Of a stretch of 32,910 nt of DNA, positions 10,521 through 19,654 are shown piece by piece (the stretch's first letter is position 1; every line of letters begins with the position of its first letter). The stretch comes from Chara braunii (Eukaryota > Streptophyta > Charophyceae > Charales > Characeae), in assembly GCA_003427395.1 (NCBI GenBank), contig BFEA01000601.1, positions 666,197 through 699,106 of the forward strand, in the 5' to 3' direction. The notes beneath the pieces are model-generated. The model was not told the DNA's origin. It made no database searches and saw nothing but the letters and a program-made list of their open reading frames with translations. The translations under genes and the position numbers were made by a program.

Positions 10521-10542
10521 TGCTCACATACACACGGAGATG

Positions 10543-10772
10543 AGTGAGGAGGGAGGTGGAGAGAAGGGTGGGGGGAAGGAAAAGGGAAGGGAAGGGGAAG
10601 AAGAAGGGGAAGAGGAGGAAGAAGAAGAAGAAGAAAGGGGAAAAGAAAAAGAAGGAGGAGAAGAAGAAGAAGGAAGGAGAAGAAGAGGAGGAAGAAGAAG
10701 AAGGGGAAGAAGAAGGAGAAGGGGAGGAGAAGAAGAGGGAGAGGGGAGAGAAGAGAAGGGAGAAGAAGGGGG
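10543..10772. repeat. Polypurine (GGA/GAAGAAG) tract
   Basis: About 230 bp in which the plus strand is almost only G and A, largely GAAGAAG and GGAGG units. All frames are open by composition (Glu/Gly/Lys-rich on plus, Leu/Ser/Pro/Phe-rich on minus), so the long ORFs here are artefacts. Such tracts can form triplex (H-) DNA. Confidence 0.93.
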
Positions 10773-12583
10773 AGGCATCTCTTCACTCACCCCTTGGATG
10801 TCTCACTCTCAATGAAGCTCCCTCCTTCTTGGCTATGACTTTCTTCTCCTTCAAGCCTTTCTTCTTCCTCTCTCACCTCCGCCAGGTTGCTATGGGCTCC
10901 TACCACTAAGACTAGGGAATCTTCCCCTCTGCAAGTATGAGTGTGGCGGACTGAATCCCCAGCTTATATAGGCTGGGAACAGCAGTCCGTCCAGCCCTCG
11001 GGCCCTCCCAAGCACCCCAAGGTGAACCGGGGTACCCCCTTTGCCAAACTTCACCTCTGGGCCTCTCAAGGGGCACCTGGACCTCCTTTTGGCCAGGTAC
11101 ATGTAGTCCGAGTGGTTGGTACCAACTCGGCCTACCCCATGGGCCTCTTTTCAACCTCCTACCTCTTGGAAAATGCTGCCCCCTTGAATCCAAGGGGTAG
11201 CCTACTTGGGAGAAAAAGACCTTATGGGCATTTTTCTCGATTTTTCCAAGTTTCGGCCTCCCTTGGGTACGCCGGAGCATTTTCCCAAGTGGTGGCACAT
11301 TTTCAGCCCTGGATCAGGCTGAAATCCAAGGCCACCAATATTCCTAGCTACCCCATGGTGGTCCTTGGATCATTTTTCAATTTTTGGTGCATTTGGCTCT
11401 CTTTTTGGGCCAAATGCACAGTTTCGTTTTTTTTTTTTTTTTTTTCCTTTTATTTTTGGGCTGCCACCTCATTCCGGATGTGACCCTTTTGTGCTGCCCA
11501 ACAAAAAACGGTTGTTTTCTCTCCACCATGAGATCTGATCTCAGATCCATGGCTCAAAAGAAAACCGGATTTTTTCCTCTTGCATTTTTTTTTTTTTTTT
11601 GCCCTTTTAATTCAGATTTTGTTGAGATAGGGCCATATCTCAGCAATCCGGCCTGCACTCCTTAGATCTAGGAGGAGTGAGATCATCATTGGGACCTGGC
11701 AGTCCCTACTGCTGTCATCCTAATGGGCCGGCACACTCCCCTCCACACATTTCTCCTATTTTGTCTTATTTTCCCTCATTTTTCTCTTCTTTTTCCTTTC
11801 TTTTTCTTTTATTTTTGTTGTGACATATGTCAACTTGCTGTGCACTCTCTTTCTAGGCCTTAGAGCCTTGATTGTGGCCAGGTTCATGCCCGGCTGTTGG
11901 CCGTTACACCCCGGCCCACCAAGTTGGCATGCCCATGCCCCTATGGGGCTCATTTTCCTCGCGTTAGCCTCCATTTTGAGCCCTCTTGGCTCCGATTTTT
12001 CTTGGCTTGCCCGTTTTTTTATTGGAGTCCCTTAGGCTCTTGTTTTCTCATGCCTAGCTAGTCCAAAATACCCCGGACTGCTGGGCAACCCTCCCCTTAT
12101 TTTATTTTTCTTTGTTTCCTCTTCCTTTTCACTCCTTCGGGCTCCACTAGCGCTTGCACTAGTGGTGCTAATATTTTTCACCGTCGAGATCTTTGATCTT
12201 AGTGGTACCGTTTGTTTTGCACGGCCACTCCCTACCTTGGGTAATAGTTCNCCCTTGGGACACCTCAAGTCCCCGCCACTTTTCTTATTAGTCTCATTTT
12301 TTCGTTCCGCCTGCGGCGCCATCGACAAAGCCCTATTTCCGATAATTTTTGCCCCCGGCGTCATCCCGGTTGATCCCCATTTTTTATTTGGGACTTCCCG
12401 TGTCCCCGACAGTCCTATTTTTATTATTCCCACGTGCCCCAAGTGTCGTCGACAATTTTTCGGGCTGCGGGACCCTTGTCGTGCCGTTGTCGTTTTACCG
12501 TCACACTCCCTTAGGCCTACGACACCGTTTTCGAGCTCTTTGGGCGTACCGTGGCTCATTTCCCCTTTGCCTAGGCATCCCTA

Positions 12584-13230
12584 TGTAGTCCGTTATCTCT
12601 CGGACTGCAGCCACAACCAATTTATTAGCCCCACAGCCCCACGCCATGCCTCATGCCCAAGGAAAATAAAGCGTTAATTTTTCCAAGGCATCCAGGCTTA
12701 ATTTTTGGCTCCCGATAACCCAAGAACTTGTGTTTGCCCTTCCCTATGCAATCCGTTGTAACTCGGACTGCAGTAGGGGCTGTTTTCATTGTCCTAGTGC
12801 CCCACAACTAACCCCCAACTGAAATAAAATAAAACGGTCATTTCCCAAGTACATCCGGTCTCCATTTTGGCTCTCGGTGCCCCTAAAACATGTGTTTGGC
12901 CTCTCTCATGCAATCCGTTATTTTTCGGTTGCAAGGGGCATTGATTTTCTTTGATTTTCTCTGCATAAATCAAAGAAAATCAAAGTCCTTGGTAACCGCC
13001 ATATGCCCAAATGATTTTGGTCCAAAATGCCCTCCCTAGGTGACCGTTTTCGTCCGTTAGTGCCCTTTTGACCTTCCCCCTTTTACTTTTTTTTTTTTTT
13101 TTTTTTTNNNNNNNNNNNNNNNNNNNNNNNNNTCAATGTCCTTGGTTACCGCCCTCTGCCTAAATGATTTTGGTCCAAAATGCCCTCCCTAGGTGACCGT
13201 TTTCGTCCGTTAGTGCCCTTTTGACCTTCC

Positions 13231-13266
<36 letters not shown>

Positions 13267-13848
13267 CCCCTCTCCACTTGTGGACAGTTGGGACTTGTCA
13301 GTCCCTACTTGCTGCAGTCTCAACTGACGGCCAACTCACTCATCCTCTCTCACCTCCCATTTTTCGTTTCTTTTCTTTTTCTTTCAGCATCTCAAATGTC
13401 AACTAGCCGTTAAGACTCTTTTCTCATTTTTCTTTTCTTCTTTTCTTTTTCCTTCTCCCTTGGACAGTTGGGACTTGGCAGTCCCTACTTGCTGCAGTCC
13501 CTACTAACGGTCAACTCACTCACTCCCTCTCACTCTCCTTGTCTCATTTGTCCCACATTTTCTTTTTCTTTTTCTTTTTCTTTTTGCATGCCAAGTGTCA
13601 ACTAGCCGTTAAGGCCCTTTTCTTGCCTCTTCCTCTTAGTTTTGACCCTTCCTATGCCCAAGGGCCAGTCCGTTATTTCTCGGACTGCAGTTGTGGCCCT
13701 TCCATGTCCTTGGGAGCTACCGTTAGCCCTTTTTTCTCCAAACGGTAGGCCTTCATGCATCGATTTTTTTTTGGGGATCCTATTTTTCTCATGTTAGCCA
13801 TTTTGGGCCCATTTTCTTGGGGGAGGCTAATCCGAGATTTTTCGGATT
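12584..13848. repeat. Recurring RTCCGTTAT..CGGAYTGCAG hairpins
   Basis: Hairpins with arms AGTCCG/CGGACT or AATCCG/CGGA(C/T)T and an 8-nt loop, usually TTATNTCT, lie at 12587-12606, 12750-12769, 12912-12930, 13667-13686 and 13829-13848. Most continue into GCAG. A longer relative with arms CCGAG/CTCGG around TTGGTACCAA lies at 11107-11130. The repeated form with changing arm bases suggests a structured family, not chance. Confidence 0.7.
12984..13266. repeat. Direct duplication around an assembly gap
   Basis: The segment from GTCCTTGGTAACCGCC through TTTGACCTTCCCCC and a T run (12984-13107) is repeated nearly exactly at 13138-13266. Between the copies are 25 unknown bases (13108-13132). The gap sits in a homopolymer. 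The duplication may be real or an assembly artefact. Confidence 0.85.
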
Positions 13849-13944
13849 GCTCCCATGACTCCTAGTACCTGTTTCCTTGCTTTTTATTTTTCTTTTAGCC
13901 TTCCCGCTTGCTCTCACTAGCACTAGTGGTGCTAATAATTTTGG

Positions 13945-13968
13945 CCGTCAAGATCTCCGATCTTGACG

Positions 13969-13969
<1 letters not shown>
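13945..13969. repeat. Perfect 11-bp inverted repeat
   Basis: CCGTCAAGATC at 13945-13955 and GATCTTGACGG at 13959-13969, separated by TCC. It stands immediately before the TA microsatellite. A degenerate counterpart lies at about 12179-12209. Confidence 0.85.

Positions 13970-13972
<3 letters not shown>

Positions 13973-14019
<47 letters not shown>
13973..14019. repeat. (TA)n microsatellite
   Basis: About 23 uninterrupted TA dinucleotides. Confidence 0.97.
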
Positions 14020-14022
<3 letters not shown>

Positions 14023-14094
14023 CATGCCGCCATTTTTCCTTGGGCGTCACAGGCCCCCACCACTTGTCCCGCACTAGTCCCCGACACTAGTCAC

Positions 14095-14455
14095 GCCGTT
14101 ACCGTATTTTCTGCCTAGTCTCACGTGGTCCCCGACACTGGTCCCATAGGTGCCGCATCTTTGCTTGGCCCCGTGCGGTCCCCGACACTCGTTCCATGGG
14201 TGCCACATTTTCTCTTGGTCTCACGCGGTCCCCGACACTTTGTCCCGCTAGTACCGCATTTTCTCTTGATCTCACGCGGTCCCCGACAGTTTGTCCCGCT
14301 GGTACCGCATCTTTTCTTGGTCTCACGAGGTCCCCGACAGTTTCTCCCGCCGGTACCGCATTTTTTTTTTGTCTCACGCGATCTCCGACACTTTGTCCCG
14401 CCGGTACCGCATCTTTTCTTGGTCTCACGTGGTCCCCGACACTTTGGCCCGCCGG
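14095..14455. repeat. 50/51-bp minisatellite, about 7 copies
   Basis: The block GGTCCCCGACACTTTGTCCCGCCGGTACCGCAT plus TTTTCTTGGTCTCACGC recurs, with GTC ends at 14130, 14180, 14230, 14281, 14332, 14383 and 14434. Once the spacing is 51, the minus strand reads as a 17-residue repeat (VPAGQTVGDRVRPRKDA type) within an open frame 14428-14099. The first copies with 50-bp spacing break that register, so I treat it as a repeat, not a gene. Confidence 0.9.
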
Positions 14456-15073
14456 GCGTAAATCCTCACTTGGCCCATGCCCCCCTTGCCGCCGCGTCCA
14501 GGCGGCCTACTTGGCTCTGCTACGTTTTCTCGTGCCGGCTCCTTACGTATCATTCACCCTTTTTCCCTCGCTTCTTTTCTCTCTTTGCAGCACGCATCCT
14601 TTGCCACTACTTTTCTTGGCGGTCCTCCTCCGTTTCGGGGGAAGGGTCGTCTTCGCCACTTTCTTGCGTGCCTCCGCCGCTCCCCGTTCAGTCAATTTTC
14701 TTCTTAGTCCATTGGTCCCGGCAACTTTGGGCAGCTTCTAGGTTCTTAGCGCCTATGCCTAAACCTTGATCCTTCCATCCTTCTTGCGTCCGGTTTTCTC
14801 TGCCGTGCACAAATTAGCCATATACAGTCTGTCGAGTGACGGGAAGTCATTCGGGACTTACCAGTCCCGACGCATTTCTCCCACTCATTCGCGATCTCCT
14901 CATCGCGCCCCAGTCCATAGTCAGTAAGGATTCGGGAGTGGTAGACAGGGGGGAAGAGGGGGCGGGGCGAGATGGGTAGTTAGCTTGCCAGGGTCCTTTG
15001 TGTCTTTTCCCATTTCTTTCTCAGGGTTTTCTTTAGCTTCCCCCCCCTTGGGGTGGAGGAGGGTATGGGGAAG
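14456..15073. other. Gene-less stretch left of the DNMT3-like fragment
   Basis: C/T-rich without a recognisable product. It contains the 8-bp-stem hairpin at 14851-14870 and a G-rich patch GGGGGGAAGAGGGGGCGGGG near 14948. It could include the 3' end of whatever unit carried the methyltransferase, but no boundary is visible. Confidence 0.3.
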
Positions 15074-15709
15074 TCAAAGGTTCTTCTTCGGGCCTACAGC
15101 TTAGACGAGGTTGCTCATTTCCATCATAGCTCGTCCTCTTTATCTTTCCCTCAATCGAGAACGAACTTCCTCTTCAATCAACTCTGTATACCCAGCAGGT
15201 TAGCCTATAATTCTTTCGACTTCCGTAGCATGAAGCAGACGAGGCTCTCCTTGCTTCAAGCACTTAACTATTGGCATGCTGGCTTTATTCCCAGGGTGAC
15301 GATTTGTTGTCATAACATAGTTGGTTTTCTCTTTATATGCCTTGGCATTGTTGATAACAAATTGTAGGCAAGTTTTCGGATGTGGCTCAATGTTAGGCAT
15401 TTGCTCCGGAAGAGGGATGTTCGTCCAGTACAACCGTCGCCTTTGCTGTGGTGATACCCACTTCGAATCAATGAACACAGACACAACTGCCCCTAAGTGC
15501 TTCGTAATCTCAAATCTATCTTCTCATTTCATTGAGAAAACATTATCGAGCAGAAACCATTTTGGTTCCGTCTCATTCATTACTCTTAGAGCATCAAAAT
15601 AATCTACTTTTCGGCCCGTGCAATCCATGTCTCCCTTTCATCCTTCCCCGAAGCTCAGGCTTTGCCAAATCCACATACATTTCTCACGGGTCATTTTACC
15701 CAGTCTTTC
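15074..15709 (-). pseudogene. DNMT3-type DNA (cytosine-5) methyltransferase C-terminal fragment
   Basis: One minus-strand frame of about 212 codons matches the back half of a DNMT3 catalytic domain. In order: TGRKVDYFDALRVMNETEP (as in the GTGRLFFEF region), WFLLDNVFSM at motif VI, VFIDSKWVSPQQRRRLYWTN at motif VIII, then MTTNRHPGNKASMPIV, LLHATEVERIIG, and GYTE... RGRAMMEMSNL at motifs IX-X. The frame is never shifted. It has TGA at 15638-15640 and 15524-15526, TAA at 15200-15202 and two further TAA near the C-terminus, so it is dead. Motif VI reads DNV where C5-methyltransferases have the catalytic ENV. The Pro-Cys loop (motif IV) and AdoMet motif I are not recognisable upstream. No intron signal is evident, which fits a retro-borne or processed origin. 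It lies on the same strand as, and about 3.9 kb beyond, the integrase. Confidence 0.78.
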
Positions 15710-15779
15710 TCAGGTTCTGCCAATTCTGCATTCATATCACTCCTTGTCCTTTCTTGTTCCTTGCTTATTTCTAATTTTT

Positions 15780-16145
15780 CATGCACGCTGCCCAACTCAT
15801 CCCTTGTGCTTCTCTTTTTCAGACACCTTGTCAGACCTTTTTCTCAGGCTCATGCAACCCAATTACTCATTCATTTACCAGCCTGCCTACGTTTTTCCCC
15901 TTCAAATCCATGCGAAGTCCATCATACGAGTCTTTTCTTTTCCGGACGTCTTGCCCGACCCATTTTCAAGCTCATGCCAAATCAATCACACAAGTTTTTT
16001 TTCTCTTCTGGGCATCTTGTAAGGCCCCCTTTTTCTCAGACCCACGCAAAGCCAATTACACAAGTCTTTTCTGTTCTGGGCATTTTACCAGGCCCCCTTT
16101 TCTCAGGCCCTCGCAAAGCCAATTACACAAGTCTTTTGCATGCAT
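15780..16145. repeat. 68-bp diverged tandem repeat, about 5 copies
   Basis: CAAAKCCAATTACACAAGTCTTTT-type blocks start at about 15911, 15978, 16046 and 16114, spaced 67-68 bp. Each is preceded by CCCTTTTCTCAGGCCC and TTCTGGGCAT. Copies to the left are more degraded. Confidence 0.8.
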
Positions 16146-17085
16146 TTTAATTGGTAGATAACACACCTTCCCCCTACTCAAAACACGATGTCCCCATCGC
16201 GCGACTGGTTCTCACTCGGAGGTACGCAGACCTTTGGCCCACCAACCGCAGTCAAGGGCACAAGCCCGTCCGCTTCACAAGAGGAAGAGTGATCAGTTCC
16301 TCCCCAGCGAACGACGCCTCGTCCTCCTACTTGGTCCGACCTTTTTTCTCTCACGTGGCGAGCACCAATACTGAGGTTCCTCCTCACGTCTGGCAGACAG
16401 GTCCAATCCAAGCCTTCCAGGGCTTCGTCTAGCCGTAAACGCGTTCCTCGCGAATCGTTCCTCCCAAGTGAAAATTTTCTGGATGCGGCCTCTTCCTTTC
16501 AAGAGAGTTGGGGCTCTCTATTAGTCCGCGAGTGCAGTTACGAAGACCTCACAATTAGTCCCGAAACAGTTGTAATGATCCAGCAGGGCAGTGTCAATGC
16601 CCCGTGGTGGTGGCGGCCTCCACCCGGTACCACGCCAGCCTCTCCCCTTGGACAGTGCCTCCCAACTTAGCACGGGCAGCCGAGGTCCGACCCAAACGGC
16701 CATGCCACCCCTCTATGGTATGGCGTGTGGTTGGAGAGTAACAAAATAGACTAGAATGAGAATGACTCTCTCGCCCATTTGATTTTCTCACCTTTTTACG
16801 TTTAGGCGTTCAACAGGAGGCGCAATTTGAACTTCCCGCCTAGAGCTCATTGTCGGGGTCAGTTCCGGACGTCCCGCACCGATCCAAGTGGTAGGTGCCC
16901 TTGTCATTTAACTCTCATCCCCTTGTAAGAGGAACAGGTCGCGCTGAGACTTTTCCCTTTAAGGGATAGAGGTCTTGGGGTCGCGGAACAAACACCGGTA
17001 TCCCCCTCTTGCTGAGGCTAAGGACTAGAATAAAAGAGAGATTCATTTCAATGTTATTTCCATGTCCATTTCAAGTTGCCTAGAG
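16146..17085. other. Intervening sequence, no gene recognised
   Basis: Small overlapping ORFs on both strands (for example Arg-rich 16502-16293 on minus) lack any domain I know. The stretch lies between the DNMT3-like fragment and the SIM ORF and could be untranslated sequence of the same unit, or unrelated. Confidence 0.3.
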
Positions 17086-17089
17086 TCCC

Positions 17090-17345
17090 CTGTTTATGCA
17101 ATGCAATTTTCAGTGCTCATTCCAATTCCAATGCTCAATCCAAGTCCCATGCTCAAGCCCATTCCAAGACTCAGTCCAATTCCAATGCTCAGTCCAATTC
17201 AAGGGCTCAATCCAGATCCAAAGCTCAGTCCAAATCCAAGGCTCAATCCAATATCTATTTCAATGCCGAGTCCAATCTCTTTTCCAAGGCTGGGTCCAAT
17301 GTCTTTTCCAACGCACCGTCCAATGTCTTTTCCAAGGCTCAACTC
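17090..17345. repeat. 18-bp tandem repeat
   Basis: Units of the form CARTCCAATTCCAATGCT repeat with an 18-bp period, decaying at the right to TTTCCAACGC/TTTCCAAGGC units. Because 18 is divisible by three, all three plus frames stay open (17062-17521). The apparent proteins (NPIPML-, QSNSNA- and CSIQVP-type repeats) are by-products of the repeat. Confidence 0.88.
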
Positions 17346-17435
17346 TTCTCAATCTTGGTCATCTCAAGCAGTCATGCAAGGGGACCCCAGTGCCAATTCC
17401 AAAGAATGACCCTTGTCAGGGGCCATTCCAAACAA

Positions 17436-17590
17436 CCTGGTTAGGGTCGTTCTTTCCAATTCGAAGTCGAAAAGCCTGGTTAGGATCATTCTTTTCCATT
17501 TCAAGCGGAAAGCCTGGTTAGGGCCATCCTTATCTATTTCACTCGGGCAGCCTGGTTAGGGCCATCCTTATCCATTTCCGTGTTAGTGTC
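17436..17590. repeat. 38-bp tandem repeat, 4 copies
   Basis: CCTGGTTAGG occurs at 17436, 17475, 17513 and 17551. It is followed by GNCCATCCTTATC/TTTCCATTTC and a short variable tail. Confidence 0.9.
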
Positions 17591-18469
17591 CGATGGGGTG
17601 GCCTCGAGGACACGGATCCTATCTCTGTCTCGGAGGTTAGAAGATGGTCATTTCTTGAGTTTTACGCATGCCCTCATCCTTTTGTCTCGTGCCAATCATC
17701 GTTCTCATGTCCATACATACACCCGACTTCGCATCTAGTGCTCAATTTGAGGCTCATGACCCCAAGCAGCACTAGCCCGCCCGGTCGTTTAACCATTTCG
17801 GAAAGTGCTTGCTCAATCAATGTTTGCTTTCTCTGGCCTCTCATGCCCTTTCATTGCTCTGGACTTGTCCGGGATAGGTTGGATTAGGCTCCTAGGGAAG
17901 AGGATTCTTCATGCCTCTTTTACCCATACGTCCCCTAACCTCTCACAGAGAGTCATACCATGACTCATTCCGCCCTGGATACACAATTCTCAAGAGGAAA
18001 TTATTTGTCATCGACTTTTTTCATTCTTCAACAGTTCACATACCCTTGCCCGTTTTCCAAAACATAGTCAATCATTCCCAGTTCCCTTTTTACTACGAAA
18101 AATGCCCATATTTTCCAAAAGAGCGAGTACTTATACAAAGTAGCACTGGCTACCCATCCCCTGCTAACTTCCCTAGTCCAGGGAGCTGTTATGTCGCAGT
18201 TCTTCAAAAAAAAAAGGGAGACAAGGTTCGAATGCAAAGAACAACATTACAGACTTGTCTCATCTAGGCCCATCTGTTTTTCCCTTGCTTTCCTTAAACA
18301 CATCCAGCCTTTCATAGTTTCACTCTTAAGCGTGATGACCCTCATGCTCTTTCTGAAAAAGCAACTACTTACGGAAAGTAGCATTAGTTACCTAGTCCTT
18401 GGTCATTCCAAACAGAAAGTTGTCCCATTATAGTCCATTCTCAGAAAGCTCAAATGCAAAATTCAATAT
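17591..18469. other. Intervening sequence with a diverged duplication
   Basis: No gene recognised. Two similar passages, AGTACTTATACAAAGTAGCACTGG near 18125 and CTACTTACGGAAAGTAGCATTAG near 18364, lie about 236 bp apart with partly similar flanks, suggesting an old tandem duplication. The right part may be the decayed 3' end of the SIM-containing ORF, which ends by about 18470. Confidence 0.35.
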
Positions 18470-19153
18470 GGAAGTTCTTCCTGCCCAGGTTTCAGCCTTC
18501 CCATTCTCTAACTATTCCCATTTATGTCTAGTACCCCTTTACTGCCCAGTTACCCTACGCCGAGCCTCCCTTGCACGATTGTCGATCTCTTGTTGCATTT
18601 GTCTCTTTGTCATTTGCAAACTAAGGAGTGTCTCCTCCGTGAAGAATGTTGTTGGGGTTATGTCCTCTCCTCTTCTCAGTTTCTCCTTCCCTTTCATCGC
18701 CCACTCATACCGCAAAATACTGGCCCACTGATCCAACCAGTCGCTGAAGGACGGCTCAAACTCTCTTATCCACTTGTCATTTTCCTCCCCCGGGTCCTTA
18801 TCCCTTGCTCATACTTCTTCGGTGGGTGTTGTAACTTCGTCTTCTTCCTCCTCACTACTGAGGTCTATGACCTCGTTGGACTCTTCCTCTTCCACTTTCT
18901 GTCTTTTCCCTGGGTTCCCAACCTGTTCTTCACTATCATCGTTGTCTGAAGAGAGAACTATTGGCTCCCCCTCTCTCAGGGGTGACGATCCCCGGGTCCC
19001 TTGCTTTCTTCCCCCCCTGTTCACAACTAGATTGTGGTCAAATCCCACATACAACTTCCTTTTCCTGGAGCTCGACTCTCCAGCCTGTCTAGTCGGCTGT
19101 TCCCCTGTAGGCCTGTTGATGGCGTTGCTGTCATTCTCGTTTCCGAACTCCAT
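18470..19153 (-). pseudogene. Acidic nuclear-type protein with two SUMO-interacting-motif-like strings, retroelement-associated
   Basis: The frame starts at ATG 19153. It has an internal TGA at 18809-18811 and another stop after TGQ at about 18539, beyond which similar composition continues to about 18470. Features in order: a basic cluster SSRKRKLYV (about residue 30), then PIVLSSDNDDSEEQ, then PGKRQKVEEEE, then EVIDLSSEEEEDE. PIVLSSD and EVIDLSSEEE match the hydrophobic core followed by Ser/acidic residues of SUMO-interacting motifs. The two basic clusters look like nuclear localisation signals. The C-terminal half (DWLDQWASILRYEWAMKGK, then LLSLQMTKRQMQQEIDNRAR) looks alpha-helical. I do not recognise a family. 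It starts 0.5 kb after the integrase stop on the same strand, so it may be a retroelement accessory ORF (inference). Confidence 0.55.
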
Positions 19154-19654
19154 CTTTATTCTTTCTTCCTGTTTTCTTTTTCCCTGGTCCTACTCACACA
19201 CAACAGTCGTGGCACCCCCTCATATGCACACACCCCCTCCCATCCAATTTGCCGATTTGCAGGCTTCCTCAGGACCCTTGCTTGCGCCCGTATAATTGGT
19301 AGTCTCATTACTCCTCAAACCCCTTGGCACATTGTCCCAGCCCGTAGGTACCTCATGTAGACAGTCCCCAAAATTGCTCCACAAAAACTATGGTACATTG
19401 TCCCAGCCCGTAGGTACCTCATGTAGACAGTCCCCAAAATTGCCCCACAAAAACTATGACACCTTGTCCCAGGCTCCCAACCTCATTCATACTGAGCCCA
19501 GGCAGTCACCCCATGTTCCACAGGAAAGGAGACACATAACGAACAACCCCTGCAGTCATGATTACTTTCGCAGGGAGGTGGTATAGAATCGTAGCCAGCT
19601 GTCTGTCTTTCAAGTTGTCAATTCCCCTGTTTCCGTGTCCTGAGCCTCCTATAA
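19154..19654. other. Spacer between integrase and the SIM ORF
   Basis: No gene. It contains the 66-bp tandem repeat described next. It would be expected to include a polypurine tract and LTR if the element ended at pol, but I could not pick out either convincingly. Confidence 0.35.
19326..19475. repeat. 66-bp tandem repeat, 2.2 copies
   Basis: GGYACATTGTCCCAGCCCGTAGG starts at 19326 and 19392, and a third, changed start (GACACCTTGTCCCAGG) lies at 19458. The first two copies differ at only a few positions, so the duplication is recent relative to the surrounding decay. Confidence 0.95.

Larger units (their letters stand above)
10775..14090. other. T-rich, hairpin-rich gene-less region
   Basis: No protein domain recognised. 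The plus strand has repeated poly-T runs (11426-11446, 11587-11600, 13087-13107, 13237-13266), pyrimidine stretches and many short inverted repeats, listed separately. Two related blocks, CACTAG-x-CACTAGTGGTGCTAAT near 12145-12172 and 13914-13938, are each followed by a GATCTnnGATCTT-type hairpin. This indicates that the region contains duplicated non-coding modules, perhaps non-autonomous elements. Confidence 0.5.
13290..14870. repeat. GGGACT-loop-AGTCCC hairpins
   Basis: Stem-loops with a four-base loop are at 13290-13305 (loop TGTC), 13470-13485 (loop TGGC) and 14851-14870 (TCGGGACT-TACC-AGTCCCGA, a perfect 8-bp stem). A similar one with arms GGGAC/GTCCC lies at 11691-11706. The first two sit in a duplicated block of about 180-bp spacing, GACAGTTGGGACTTG then CAGTCCCTACTTGCTGCAGT, that also includes poly-pyrimidine runs. 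Confidence 0.7.

Noticed and set aside
10498-10909. Long Glu/Gly-rich and Leu/Pro-rich ORFs
   Set aside because: They exist on both strands and in several frames only because the DNA is a polypurine tract.
10941-11483. 180-codon plus-strand ORF
   Set aside because: Runs into poly-T (Phe runs) and shares its DNA with equally long ORFs on the other strand; no motif.
17062-17521. Three overlapping repetitive ORFs
   Set aside because: All three frames are open because the 18-bp tandem repeat period is divisible by three; no start context or domain.
14456-19654. LTR pair for the Ty3/gypsy element
   Set aside because: No segment of this side was seen again in 26.2-26.6 kb or 29.9-32.2 kb by eye, and no tRNA-complementary primer site was found; a computed self-comparison is needed.
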